Below, one piece after another: positions 10,395 to 22,449 of a stretch of 64,000 nt of DNA; positions within the stretch are counted from its first letter, which is position 1; the number at the start of each line of letters is the position of its first letter. This DNA comes from Membranipora membranacea. Taxonomy: Eukaryota > Bryozoa > Gymnolaemata > Cheilostomatida > Membraniporidae. The notes under the pieces are model-generated. The model was not told where the DNA came from. It did no database searches and was given only the letters and a program-made list of their open reading frames with translations. The position numbers and the translations under genes were made by a program. The DNA is taken from NCBI GenBank assembly GCA_914767715.1, contig OU612071.1, forward strand, positions 10,211,493 through 10,275,492, in the 5' to 3' direction.

Positions 10395-13300
10395 TCACGT
10401 GGCTAATAACTCACAATTGAGAGCATTGCTCGCTTCATTCACAGTGTCAGCATAAAGAATCTTCGGCAGGTTTTCTTCATCATCTCTTTCCCAATCACAA
10501 CGAGTGATGTTCTGATTCTGTATGGCGACCAGGTAGAGAAGGTCCATAGGACAACGATCATGTTTATGAACAATGTACATACTACGGCAAGTAAGATGTC
10601 TGCAAATGAAATATATGTAACGTTATGTAGTGTTAGGTATGCTAAATGAGAGGACCTGCTCTTAACAATGTCACTTCTAGATAAACTGACCCCTCTCACT
10701 CCCTTGGCAGTCCGGGTGTGACAAACATCCATTATTAATCAGAATAGACGACATTCTGCAGCAGCCAGTCTCATTTTTGGTATGGTCGAAAATTTAATAT
10801 AAAAAGACTGACAATAACTTCTGACACCTGTAAGCATAGTTTTTTACTAATTGTCAGAGCGAAATAACAGATTTAAATGTGAGCTGCGCATATAATGTTT
10901 TAATGAAGTTGTGCATAAAAATAGATAATTCTATTCATTAACTTTGTAAGTAAGCCCTGCTGTTAACCAACTCACTGCAGCTGACTGGCAAACTTGTAGT
11001 ATTTTTTAATTATTTGATACGTTCTTAAGTGGTTTGATAGTACCATGTATATTCTTTCTGATGGCAGCTTTAATGCAAAAGTGAGATATGTAGACGCCAT
11101 AACTAGATAATTAAAGGTTCAAGACCAACACATGTTTGAGCTTACTTTCAGTATTGCGGTGCTGTTTTCAATAACGTGACAAACTTAAAAGATTGCTGCA
11201 TATTAAAATCACATAATTGACTGACATTCACAGAAAGTGTACTCTAACTGTCCATGTACTAAGATTTGAGTTGCTACAAATAAATGTGACAAGAAATATG
11301 ATTTTTGGGGTCAAGTTTTCAATCGGCAATTATCATGTGTGTGTGCATACTCCAGCTAAAGTCTTCAGTGGCAAATTGGTGCATGTGGAGAATAAAACAA
11401 CATAACGTTGACCATTAGAAGATATGAAACATTAAAAATTTTATTGGGTTGAAACTCACTCTGCATCTGCGGGGCGCCAATACCAGTCTAAATCCAGAGG
11501 TTGGCTCCCTCTTGTGAGGCTTGACCAGCTGCTTGAAATTAGATTTGATGCAGACAGCCATGACTCATGTGATGTTCCCTCGCCCTCAAACAGCAGGTGT
11601 TTTACCTCTGCTTCAGCAACATAAATCCCCAGACGAACCTGGTAAATATAATGATTGATTAAAGTTATCTTTTATTGCATATTTACTACTTGTTTTTATA
11701 TGCCAAGGAAACAAAATGGTTATCCGCACCATAGAAGGGAGTGGTATGGTATGTAAGGAATGCACCCTAAATAATATTTAGTCTTAACAAATCACTAGAA
11801 AATTTCTGCTTCTTTTTCCCAATCTAATGTGCAATAACGAGACAGCAAGTCAAAATCAAGCCCATGCAGATCAAACAATCAAATGATCGTCATTTATAAC
11901 CTCCTACGTACCACCCTCACTGGTTATGAGAAACATGCTATGAAAATCGAATCTTTCAGTGTAAGCACATAATGATAATATGATACATATTAACAGAGAT
12001 TGGGCAATCATGTTGTGAATAGTGAACAGTTATACTACACTTTAATTAATGCACTTCATGGACAATTATATAGCACACTCGCCTGGTTAACATCAAGTTG
12101 CTCCCAGAATTGAACCGCACTACTTTTAATCACTTTAGCCTCACCACCAGTGCATGCCAGCTCATCCAAGTTGGTGGTTGTAGGAGTAGAAAACTCCTCA
12201 TCCATCCATGGACCTGTAACCTGATTGCGCCATCTTGGGGTTTTGAGAAGCTTTGGTCGACAAAACACCATCTTCCATGAGTCTTTGAAAATGCAAAAAT
12301 GTCAAGAGCTAGTAGGATTTTGGAACAATTCTAAATCTACAAAGGCGGCTCGATTTATCATTGTCATTGAGACTGAAGCAATTTGCTTAACAGCAACAAT
12401 ACATACATGTGAGAGTATGATGGAAAGCTATAACTTTCATCATCGAGTAGAAATGGAACACTGAATTGGAATCATAATGTCGGCCTGAGCTTGATAGCAA
12501 AGAGTTTGACGAGAGCCAAAGACTGTTTTAGCGAGCTAAACCAATGATGACCAGCATGAGCTCCCAGTTGCTCTTGTTATAAGCCGATGTACTTACCAGT
12601 TTTTCTTAGGGTTCCTGAAATGGGCTATGTAAGGCCAATAATTCTAAAACATACGGTGTGTTAATAGGGTGGCATAAGTAGAATGATCTGAGCTAGTCGT
12701 GTGCAATGGCATGGCTCCATTTTTCATCAGTTCATCCTTTTTTATTTATCTAAATATTGCTACAAATGATAGTTTATTGAATGCGGAATTAAAACTTTGT
12801 TTTGTGAAGCTAGCAGTCACTCACAATTCCACAAAGCCAATGATATCAGTAATCACCTCACCTCTTTTATATTGGTAGTAAGAGGCTGTACCTTCCTCTG
12901 TGATCATATCTGTCCAATCGCCGTAAATGTCTAGAGAAGACACTGTGCATGTATTCCGTATAGCGCTGTAACTGCAATACAAACCAAAAAGTAATGCAAA
13001 TATTTTAGTATGAAGCTTGCATAGATGGCCAAAACAAAGTATTGTTAGATTCCAGCTTACATATACCAGAATAATAAAAGGTGGCTTCCATGACCTATTT
13101 GAAAATATTGTATAAATAAAAGGCTAAATGTCTTCATCTTTAAAATTGATTGTCTCACTTTTCATGTTTCTCACCTGTACACATTACATCTACATTTGAG
13201 CTTCAACAAACAAATATTGAGGCAGTCCTCAGCGCTAATGGCTCCTTCCTGTACTGTGTTCAAAGTGTCAGCTCCAATCATTCCATACAACACTTTGACA

Positions 13301-14855
13301 TCATTTAGCTTTTTAAATTCATATTCTTCCAATGGCTCAAGGTCCATATCTACAATGAACAAAAGCAAACCTTATGCAAATATGTTGCAATGTCAATATG
13401 CTTTTTGCAAAGTGCTACAGTCTCAAGAAAATTAGTTTGTTAGAAAAAAGGAAAGTTTTATTCAAGGGGACACTGATCTCCATAATTTAGACATCGTATT
13501 TCCAAAATAGTTTTGTGATTGTTGTTTTAATAGTAGTAACACCTTCACTTAAGGTCAGTCACCTTTTTTAACATAAACATCAGAGTTGTTAGATACAGCA
13601 TCCTTGATGGTGATCGGCAGAAGAGACGTTATTACACAGTTTTCAGTGTCTTTCTCCTCATCGAAGCTGAATGCTACGCAGTCTGGCTGATGGTGACAGA
13701 GATATGCACATGCGGTATGAGATTCCATTTTAGTGATGTTATCTGGTGAACAGATGATGGCATCGGCTGCCATTCGTGTGAATCTGACATGTGTCACTGC
13801 ACTATTTGCATGTGGTGATAAGATCTGCAAAAAGAAATTGCTTAAGAAAGTGATATTCATGTCATTTACTTGTATTTCGAATCACTTGTACTGTTATCTT
13901 TACAGTTTTAAATCTTGCGATATGTAATAAATATGCCAGCATCCAGTCTCGTTAATCAGACATCTGTCACTGAATTATTTGCATGTGGTGATAAGATCTG
14001 CGAAAATTCAAATTAATATTTTTGTTTAAGAAATTTATATCCATGCCAGCAACTCATATTCCAAACCTCTTATACCGTTAGCTTTACAAACTTGCCACAC
14101 TATGGCAAACTTCAACTGAATATATATCTCTCGTCTTCCTTGTAAACCGGCGAGAAAGAATAAGTTATAAATAGGTCAACATGACCTGCATTGTCCAAAC
14201 ACTGACACTACTTTACAGCATATCACTAGGAAGTTATGTCTCCACATTTTAAAGAATGGGCTGCAAAATAGTGGGAGTAAAGGCAAGGCAAGGTGGTAAT
14301 GTCTGGGCCAATTTTGCTTGCAGTTTGTGGGTCCAACAGGTCCCAGTAGTCAGTGGACCGCAGTGATTCGAACCCGCGCCTTCAACATTTGCATGCCGAA
14401 TACCGGCGATCTAGCCAGCTGAGCCACCTCCCATTCCTTGGGTACTGAATTTCGACAACATCAAAATAATTAATTTTCTAGCTGGGTGATGCAAAAACAA
14501 TAGAAAGGGCATACAAATGGTGTGCCACAATATTGAAACAAATGGTTACATACTTAACATGATTGCGTGTCAGACACTATACTATATTTTCATTTGGAGG
14601 TTTATTTAAATGAGAAGCTGAAAATAAGCAGCAGCAGGACCAATATTTTAACTCCTGATCACTAATTTCTTTTTGACAGATCGAATACCTAAGTTTCTAG
14701 CGGTACAAACACAATTTGGAGTCGAGATATTTCAGCACAATGTCCAAAAACATTTCAGCCCCCTCTCCAAGAGAGGTGATTTATGACTTTACCTGTTGGA
14801 TTGAGCTGAAAGAACAAAATCCGGTGACAACAAAAAATAATGGGAGATACTCCAT
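10395..14855 (-). CDS. Secreted protein with two PAN/apple-like modules, paralogue B
   Basis: The seven exons are 14855-14793, 13824-13563, 13349-13175, 12971-12862, 12282-12083, 11638-11460 and 10599-10395. All exon lengths equal those of paralogue A and all splice phases are kept, again giving 397 residues and a TGA stop. Signal peptide, both PAN-like modules and the C-terminal Trp/Cys module are intact. By hand count about 29 residues differ from paralogue A, seven of them within about 25 residues of the last exon (for example HDGCPTD becomes HDRCPMD and TPCTWE becomes TRCDWE). The GC donor of intron 5 is kept as CAG|GCGAGT. Both copies look functional. A shared ligand-binding or adhesion role is inferred only from the modules. 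Confidence 0.85.
13920..14001 (-). pseudogene. Fossil duplicate of exon 2 start, copy B
   Basis: This is the copy-B counterpart of the remnant at 4741-4812, with the same TTTTCGCAG acceptor followed by codons for ILSPHANN-like residues. It confirms that the exon fragment arose before the 6.4 kb duplication. Confidence 0.7.
14275..14433 (-). mobile_element. tRNA-derived SINE in intron 1, copy B
   Basis: This is the same insertion as at 5090-5246, carried along by the duplication. Here the B box reads GGGTTCGAATC, closer to the RNA polymerase III consensus than in copy A. The A-box-like GTGGCTCAGCTGGC and the CCTTG-rich tail are also kept. Confidence 0.7.
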
Positions 14856-14914
14856 GATGATTTTGTCCCAACACAGCTGAATCAACTGACTGCTGTAGAA
14901 AGATTGATGCTCTT

Positions 14915-14924
14915 ATTTATAAAT
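14915..14924 (-). promoter_or_regulatory. TATA box of the PAN gene, copy B
   Basis: ATTTATAAAT is conserved at the same distance from the ATG (14855) as in copy A, with the same downstream TCAGTT. Its conservation in both copies supports a core promoter. Confidence 0.55.
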
Positions 14925-15687
14925 CTTTCTATGTGTAAGCCGGTCACAAACACAAAGCGTGCTCCAATGAGACTGATATATGATAAGTATACGCTAATAT
15001 TAGTATATGTTACTATTAATATTTTCAGTGCCAATCAATATCAACTGATAATATAACAAATTTATTATAATTTTGTGGTATTTTTCAAAGGCTTTGGGCA
15101 TAAATTACTTGAAACAACTCAAAGTGACATGTGAATGATAATACCTAGATGTTTGCCCAATCTTCAACAGTATCTGCTGGCAATAAATTGTGGTTAAACT
15201 CTTGCATCAAAACAATAATTATTTGAAATCAGCACTTTACCTTTTAAAAAGACATTTATGAAAAAAATGCCGAGAGTAAATTAACTTTAGATGAAGCTCT
15301 AGAAGAACAAGTTGCAGGTATATTATCAAACCTATGGAATGAATGAATCATCCACTTCCACTGGTTAGTTATTGTTTTTGATCCCTCCAATATGTTGACC
15401 AAACCTAGATTGATCTGACCCACGATTGGATAACGCCATAAAGTCACAACGGACCAGGTGAAACATGTATCCCATCATCAGACACATTTAGCGTCACATG
15501 TGCCACGCGCACCATTCGATTCAGATCAGTTTTATTTGCCCTGCAAGAACTAATTTGGTTTGACCGTGCTCAGGCTCTTATACTGAAAACATTTGTCCTT
15601 ATTTCATGAATTGTGTGGTGCTCATTTTCACTTTGCAATCCTGGGGAGCTGACTCTTCTTGTATTCATACAAAATTTCTCAAAGACT

Positions 15688-15802
15688 GATTAAAAATATT
15701 GATTAAAAATTTTGATTCTTAATCAAAGTTTGTTTAATCAAAAGATTTTTAATCAAAAGAATTTTGATTAAAAACTTTGATCAAAGAACTTGATTAAAAA
15801 TT
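15688..15802. repeat. Palindromic GATTAAAA repeat cluster
   Basis: The motif GATTAAAA and its complement TTTTAATC recur about ten times. A perfect 13-bp inverted repeat (15746-15758 and 15762-15774) has a 3-base spacer. The cluster lies between the end of the 6.4 kb duplication and the start of the LINE reading frame. Confidence 0.8.
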
Positions 15803-16247
15803 GTAAATGATTATTTAAACAAACTCAGAGCACTTCAAAACAAGCTGGGTTCATCAACTCAAGACAACAGCATCGAAATCAAAGGTACTCTTGACAACAT
15901 TCAAATCGTACTGGCGTGCAATTCTGCAACATACGAGGTTGTCAAAGCTAACTTCGTTAAAAGAGCAAGGACTTTACACCTCTTTACAGACCAACCGAGA
16001 TCAAACAAAAACAACTTTAGTTGCTGTAGTGGTCACCGTTAAAACCAAGAAGAATGGAAAAAAATCTTTATACACTGCAAACTTTTATAATACAACATCT
16101 ACCATACTTGTCAATGGTATTAAGGACAAAGATATATTCCTTGACCACTACATTAAACTTATCAACGACATTCCTGAACATACTATAAATGCATAGAATG
16201 CAACCATTCAGCAGAAATGTAAAGAATTCATTACATCCGAGCAAGGC

Positions 16248-17258
16248 ATGAATGCGGCCAAAGTTCAACTACCAAGTCTGGAAAACGGCTACACGTCCAA
16301 TCAAAGCTCCAGCACATCAGTTGCCATGGAAAGCACCAGCTCTCACAATCATCAAAGAACATCAGGCAACACATGTGAATCATGCAGCAATATCCAAAGC
16401 TTCATCAGCGTCATGATGAGCAAAATCTCGGAGTTAGAAAATAAAGTTAAACAACAAATAACTTTAATACAGAAACTTGTTGACCAACAACCAATAACCG
16501 ATCAAATACAACATCAACTCGACCAACTTGAAACCAGCATCAACAAACATCTAACAATTAAATTGGAATGCAATTCAAATTCCTCACCACATGAAGAAGT
16601 TTCTCCCAACAATCAAACAGCATCAGCACAACACTGGGCTAATTATAATCATCAGCAACTTAATCTGCCATCAACTTCCTCAACGAACAACAACAATCGA
16701 ACCAGCATGAGAACACAACTCCCAAAAGAACAAAAAATAGACAACAGTTTCCGCCCTATAGACAATCTTGACATAGATATTAAGAAGGACTCCATGACCT
16801 ACAGCAACTTTAACCAAGATACCATCAGACGCACCCTCAACAAAACCTTTGGGCCAATCATAATAGAAAAGATTACCAGACATAACTTCAATACAAACAA
16901 ACCCAAAAATATGATGCAGTTCAACCACCAAGAAACGAGAAACAACATCCTACGCAAATGGAACACTGATCTATTTGGTGGATCAAGTATACGCCAAACA
17001 ATCGACCCGAGGTACCTGACAGAAAATATGAGGATGTTGAAAGGTGTCCCACTAGATGCTGAGGACAGCACTGTAATAAATATTATAAAAGTGCTCTACC
17101 CTCATGCTACATCAGAAAGAATTTTTAAGGAGGGCAAACCAATGAGAATGTTCAAAATTAAGTTCAATTCTCATGATGATTTTCTTTTTTCTATTAAAAA
17201 TGGCATTTGTCTCCAATCACAAAGTGTTAAATGTCAATTTGAGCAAATGAGATTATGA
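16248..17258 (+). CDS. LINE ORF1 protein
   Basis: This open frame encodes 336 residues. It is rich in Asn, Gln, Ser and Thr, has a short heptad-like coiled-coil segment (about residues 62-95, SKISELENKVKQQITL) and ends in a basic domain with KGVPLDAEDSTVINI and MRMFKIKFNS, which resembles the RNA-binding domains of LINE ORF1 proteins. The same frame is open upstream from 15,819 except for one TAG at 16194-16196, so the original ORF1 was probably longer and this copy has lost its N-terminal part. Its stop codon overlaps the ORF2 start as ATGA. Confidence 0.75.
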   Translation: MNAAKVQLPSLENGYTSNQSSSTSVAMESTSSHNHQRTSGNTCESCSNIQSFISVMMSKISELENKVKQQITLIQKLVDQQPITDQIQHQLDQLETSINKHLTIKLECNSNSSPHEEVSPNNQTASAQHWANYNHQQLNLPSTSSTNNNNRTSMRTQLPKEQKIDNSFRPIDNLDIDIKKDSMTYSNFNQDTIRRTLNKTFGPIIIEKITRHNFNTNKPKNMMQFNHQETRNNILRKWNTDLFGGSSIRQTIDPRYLTENMRMLKGVPLDAEDSTVINIIKVLYPHATSERIFKEGKPMRMFKIKFNSHDDFLFSIKNGICLQSQSVKCQFEQMRL

Positions 17259-17944
17259 ATTCTGAATTTGCATTTTTGAATGTCCGTGGAATCACCAGCA
17301 AAATAGAGGAGATAAAATCAATTTTGCATCAACGTAAATTCGCAATTCTAGGATTAGCAGAAACATTTTTGAATGAGCATGATGGTGTTGGAATTTATGC
17401 GGTGCCAGGTTATCAGGTGATTAGGAGAGATCGGGGATATGGTTACGGTGGTGGTCTCATTGTCTACATACATGAATCCGTGCAATTCGAACATCTTGCA
17501 GATTTTGACAATAGCATGCCTGAGTCTATAACTATCAAAGTAAAGCCAAGTACAAATAAAATTTGTTTAGTCTCATTTATATACAGGCCTCCCAACTCCA
17601 AGTCCGCATGGTATGATCTTGCTTACGAAAACTTTGATAAAGCTTTTTCACTGTATAATGAAATGATTATTCTTGGAGATTTTAACATCAACATCCTTGA
17701 ACAAAGAAGCAACAGAAAGTGGTTGAATATTGTTAAATCTTTTTCCTTCCGTCAATTGATCTCGGAGCCAACAAGAGTTACAGAAACATCCAGCACCCTG
17801 ATCGATCACATATACACAAATCTGCCCTCAGACATGCCAGAGAGTGGAATTATAAAATATGGAATGATTGATCATTACTTAGTTTTCATTAAAATTTTAT
17901 TTTCCACATTAAAGTTAAAAGCAAAAAGAGCATCATTTGAATAG
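17255..17944 (+). pseudogene. LINE ORF2, endonuclease part
   Basis: These 229 residues are an apurinic endonuclease-like domain: FAFLNVRGI at the N-terminus, GLAETFLN with the catalytic Glu, GYGGGLIVYI, then SFIYRPPNS, IILGDFNINI and SSTLIDHIYTN. The final conserved His is seen as MIDHYLV rather than the usual SDHxxV, so catalytic competence is doubtful. The frame begins at ATG 17255, overlapping the ORF1 stop, and ends at TAG 17942-17944, which is contributed by the end of the nested element. Polymerase sequence resumes at about 20,627. Confidence 0.85.
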
Positions 17945-19853
17945 GCGACTTACCAGGCCTTTGAAAATAAACAATTTTCATCAAGTTGTCTTCCCTTGGA
18001 AAAGGGACAGTAGCATTGAGCACATCATTAGTGATGACAGAATTCATGGAATAACTCCTATTCCAAGAAAGCTAAAATTACGGGGTTTCCATAGGATCAT
18101 GTCAGTGTAGTAAGGTATGTGATGGCATAGTTTTTCGATACCCTACTCGGAATTATTTATTATTTTTTTATGTACTGCCCAGTGGTTTTTTCAGGTAACT
18201 ACAGTAAAGGCATGTTGCTCATCACAGCAATAAATTGACCTAAGGTACACCAGTACGCATTTTGGCATAGATATGTTATGCTATGTTTATTGTCTGCTAT
18301 GATAAGGTAAAATAGAGGTATCATGCTGATGACAAGTGAGGGCACTGTGCCTGTACGGGGTTAAGTGAACGTTGGATGAGGCCATTATAATGAAATTATT
18401 CAGACAGCGATGTAAATTATGAGCGATGTCAGTAGCCAGGTATTACCTAGCAATAACAAAAATATACCCGTAAGTCCTCTGAAGTCCTATTGTCAGCTCC
18501 GATACAAGTTTTAACAATATAAATGTGACAGATTTTTAAACTCACTGTCATACCTATGCCATACTGGTTGACTCATGAGCAGGTCAGGCCAAATTTTATT
18601 TTGAACATTATGCAAACTTAACTTAATTTACTCAAATAAGGGACAATTTCTGGTTCCATTTCAAAGAACAAGCAGAGATTAGTTTTCATTCCGGAGCTGA
18701 AAAGCTCATCATAATCTAAAACTTCCATCTTGGATTGCGATGAATTATTGTAAAATAAAGAAAAAACATACTTTGTTATACCAGTGATCATCATCTGACA
18801 TTAGATTTGGCCATAATAAAACAGGCTTTGTTTTTAGTTTCCTTTTTTTATCGAGGGATTATCAGATGAAGGTGACATAATTTCCAGTAGCATACCTGTA
18901 TCAGTATCATAGATCTGATTCACGCCGCTAAATTTTCAGATCGAGTAATGCTGTCGCAATTACCAGTTAGCAGTTTTTTACCCATTAGAAATGTTGATGC
19001 TGACATTTTTTGTAAACCACAGCCCTACATTTCACTACATGGAAATCTTGATTACTATTAACCGCACTCATTCTATGTATAGACTTGTTTGTCATCATTT
19101 TATGCACCACTTTTCTTGTCAAGACTCGTACAGCCGACCAGCTAATCGACGAGCTTCCATTTTGTATCAACTTATATTTCTGTTTTACGCTGCGCTCCAA
19201 TTTATCCTTACGATGTAGCCTGCAGCATTATTACAAACACAGTATCACCGCACAAGTTGTAGAGATTATTATCACTTCCATACCAATTATCCTAAGTAGG
19301 AAGAGTTACGCAACATATGTAAGAGGGCAATAATTTTGGTACAACAACCAATAAAATGTTCGTTGCTGACCCCCTCGATGTGTATGCTATCTAGCCTAGC
19401 GTCTCTATACTAGTAAAATACCCTCACAGCAATCCCAAGAAATGAAACTATTAAGCCCTTTTACTCTGGTTCATGGTGAGACACTAAACATAATTTATTT
19501 CTTGAGCGGTGCTGTTCATATTCTGCACAAGTTGTGCTATGGATTGGCTGCTTGATAGTGTTTCATAACATCAACTTTCTTCCTAACTTTGTTCAATTCT
19601 TGAGCAGCAGAGATTGTAGCTGTAGATTCCTGATCAATAATTACCCACAGCTGGGGAATCAGGGATAGCATTGTCATTGGAGGATTGTTTTTTTGTTAAG
19701 ACACTGTCAGAATGAGAATGTCCCAGTTTGGAGATAAATTTATGTATCTCAAAGTATGAGATTGGTGGCCTTTTTGTCAAGGAACATCATACATTTAAGT
19801 CGATTAGGGTCTGGAGCTGACACTCCAATCTTGGATAATGTCATATTGTTTTT
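17945..19853. other. Interior of nested element, left part
   Basis: A plus-strand frame without a start codon runs from about 17,941 to 18,117 (for example PLKINNFHQVVFPWKRDSS), beginning inside the terminal repeat. It could be the end of a lost transposase exon, but I recognise no family. I see nothing else supported. Confidence 0.3.
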
Positions 19854-20048
19854 TTATATTTCCTGGTCCCTTAGGCCAGGCACTTCTGAGGTTTCAGCAT
19901 TGTATAATGTATACGCTCTTGAACAAAGTTCCTTTCTTGTTCCAGAGCACTTAAAACCACTACGCCTACAGTAATCTTTCAGTGCTTCTGCGTCCCACGT
20001 TTCGACTTCATTGAATGATATCAAATCGCTGCTTACAAGATCTTCCAT
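19854..20048 (-). CDS. SAP-like domain exon or ORF inside the nested element
   Basis: The frame opens with ATG at 20048 and encodes 64 residues with the motif WDAEALKDYCRRSGFKCSG followed by TRKELCSRAYTLYNA. This matches the helix-extended-helix pattern of SAP-like DNA-binding domains (LKxYCRxxGxxxSGxKxEL). It sits about 560 bases from the right end of the nested element, reading inward. It may be the first exon of the element's protein, with a possible donor at GAA|GTGCCT, or the only coding remnant. No transposase core is visible, so this copy is probably non-autonomous. Confidence 0.5.
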   Translation of the reverse strand: MEDLVSSDLISFNEVETWDAEALKDYCRRSGFKCSGTRKELCSRAYTLYNAETSEVPGLRDQEI

Positions 20049-20609
20049 ATTGTGATGTTACTTGATGTCTGATTACCAACTAGATAGACATTCATATGGG
20101 CGCAGCATTAAATACACCTGGTTTTAATCATTCACACTTCAGTATTTATAATATTTGCTTTAGTGTTTTGTGTTACAAAAACCAGGTTAGATATGCCAGA
20201 CCCAATGTTTGCAGTATATTTCATACGCTGCTGCGTCATTCAGACCACTATTATATCACAGAGTAAGGATATATCATATCATGCTCTAATCTTTCATTGT
20301 ATCAATAATTTCTATACTATTACTAAGGTGTTACCACATATCCCAGAATAATAACCTTGTTTGTTATGACACTGCAAGAATTACATCGCTAGTTTGAAGG
20401 TTTGAGGAGCTAGAATTTTTTTCTATATCCCAATGTGTTCCTTGGTAGATTATGCACCTGATCTGAGAATGCCACTTCCAGAAAATGCGCTGCTACCGAG
20501 TTATCAAAGAAATAGGAATATTTTAGTATCCTTCCTATAGTGAACTGTCCCTTTATCATGGGCATTGACAACACAACTCCAAATTATAAAAATGTTATTT
20601 TTGGGCTCA
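20049..20609. other. Interior of nested element, right part
   Basis: This stretch lies between the SAP-like frame and the right inverted repeat. I see no further coding or RNA feature. It would be the 5' region of the minus-strand SAP-like frame. Confidence 0.35.
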
Positions 20610-20626
20610 GTAAGTCGCCTATTCAA

Positions 20627-22327
20627 TGACTATTCCAAATTTACAAACCAGAATATACATGACCTTTTTTCAGGTCGTCACTTTAATGATGTATTGTGTG
20701 AGAAAACTGTAGACCGTATGTATGCAAGATTTAATGACACCTATAGTTCATTAATCAAAACACTTGTCATCACCAAGAAAAGATTCGTAAAAACTGCTCA
20801 ACTGCCCAAATGGTTAGATGATGAGGTTAAATCACACATGCATCTGCGTGATAGATTGAAGAGAGAGGGCAAATGGGAAGAATATAAAATTCAACGCAAT
20901 TATGTTACAAGAAGAAAAAATCGGTTATATCAGATATAATTAAAAATAACAAAAATAACACCAAACCTGTTTGGGAAGCTTTAGGAATCAATCAAACTAA
21001 AATTTCACCGATGGTCAATATCGGTGGTTTATCCCCTGATGAATTGAACAGACACTTTACATCGATTGCAAAATCCATAACCAAAGACATCCCTGATTCT
21101 CATGAATATAACATGATTAGACCAGTGACAACCCAAACGTTTTCTCAATTGACTCGCTTTACTCCAGAAATTTGTTTCAAATATCTAAAAAACATTTCTG
21201 GCAATAAAGCAACTGGTCATGATGGTATATCTGTTAAGGTTTTGAAGAAAACATGGCCTTACATCTGCGACATTGTAACTGATATGTTCAATAGAGCATT
21301 AATAGAGGGTGTATTTCCTTCACAGTGGAAAACCGCAAGAGTAATTCCTATTCATAAGGGTGGATATATCAAAGATCCATCTAATTATCGCCCTATATCA
21401 ATACTTCCTGTGCTATCTAAGATTTTTGAGAAACATGTGAATTCCCAAATTCAAAAATATCTCACCACAAACAGCTTCTTCACAAATTACAGTGCGGATT
21501 CAGAGAAGGTTATTCCTGTGTTGATTCCCTACACATACTCATTTCTGACTGTTTGTCAGCAAGATCAAATGGTCACTTTGTTGCTACGATGTTTTTGGAA
21601 TTTCAAAAAAGCTTTTGACTGCGTCGACCATAAAATTCTTCTGAAAAAATTGACAATGTACGGTATAATGGGCAAACTGCACTCTCTCGTAAAATTTTTC
21701 CTGACAGATAGGACACAATTTGTAGCTATACAAAAGGTGCAAAAAGTTCAGAAATTCTTCCAATAGACATTGGTGTCCCCCAAGGCTCAATTCTGGCACC
21801 AAGTTTATTCCTCATATACGTCAATGATCTTTTATCCTACACATTACATTCCAAGGCATTTTCCTACGCTGATGATACAGTAGATACGATCATGTAGACC
21901 AGATTTGCACCAAAATAAACAATATTTGGCATTATTCCAGAAATGCAGGGCATTCCAAGATAGTAAATCATCTCGCAACTTTTATTTCCAGTATGTCTTT
22001 TGTCATATGATATATGGCATCCGTATATATGGCAACCTATCACCACAATATATTCTTGAAAGAATATACTTGCTCCAAAAGAGGGGTTTCCGCCTAATAG
22101 CAAATGTCAACCACATACCGTATCATCTAATACATACAAGAGATTTACATACATCTCTTGGTCTGATTCCTTTTCCTCTCCTCGCTGGTCGTTTCACCTG
22201 TATTTTTGGTTTTCAAATTTTGCATTTGATTGCACCTGACTTTCTTTTGGAAGGCTTTATTCCAGCTAGCTCTAAAACCTATTTTAGAGACAAATACCTA
22301 TTATATTATCACACTTACTTTTTTTAA
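20627..22327 (+). pseudogene. LINE ORF2, reverse transcriptase and C-terminal parts
   Basis: The linker (GRHFNDVLCEKTVDRMYARF) is followed after a frameshift near an A-run at about 20,915 by the polymerase: GNKATGHDGIS, PSQWKTARVIPIHKGG, NYRPISILPVLSKIFEK and AFDCVDHKIL (motif A). A second shift near 21,715-21,740 leads to IGVPQGSILAPSLF (motif B) and SYADDT at 21862-21879 (motif C). Sequence directly after motif C is deleted and the last frame (21,905-22,327) is the C-terminal region. All three catalytic motifs are present but in different frames, so this copy is inactive. Confidence 0.88.
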
Positions 22328-22449
22328 ACAACAACTATCAAAGCACTTTATATCCTATTAATTCTTGTTACTTGAGTATTTTTTCTTTTTCTCTCCGCTT
22401 AAGTTTTTTCTTTTTTGTTCTGTCACTGCATGAAAAACATTCAATCGTT

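Larger units (their letters stand above)
9199..15613. repeat. Segmental duplication, copy B (about 6.4 kb)
   Basis: This is the second, direct-orientation copy of 31-6,430. Gene, SINE, fossil exon and TATA box are all collinear. Differences are scattered substitutions plus short indels; for example, intron 4 lacks an AT-rich stretch of several tens of bases that copy A holds near 3,805-3,880, and copy B lacks about 45 bases corresponding to about 787-850 in copy A. Confidence 0.95.
17937..20626. mobile_element. Nested DNA element with inverted ends splitting the LINE
   Basis: A perfect 17-bp inverted repeat, TTGAATAGGCGACTTAC, bounds the segment (17937-17953 and the complement at 20610-20626). 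Similarity in inverted orientation continues weakly inward and includes AAAGGGACAGT about 70-80 bases in on each side. The segment lies exactly between the endonuclease and polymerase parts of the LINE ORF2. This looks like a cut-and-paste transposon insertion. I could not define a clear target duplication because the inverted repeat runs into the flanks. An inversion-based origin cannot be excluded. Confidence 0.6.

Noticed and set aside
15256-15447. 63-residue minus-strand ORF upstream of paralogue B
   Set aside because: It lacks splice or start context and its counterpart in copy A is not open in the same way.
19756-19974. 72-residue plus-strand ORF in the nested element
   Set aside because: It is the antisense shadow of the SAP-like minus-strand frame, which has the better motif support.
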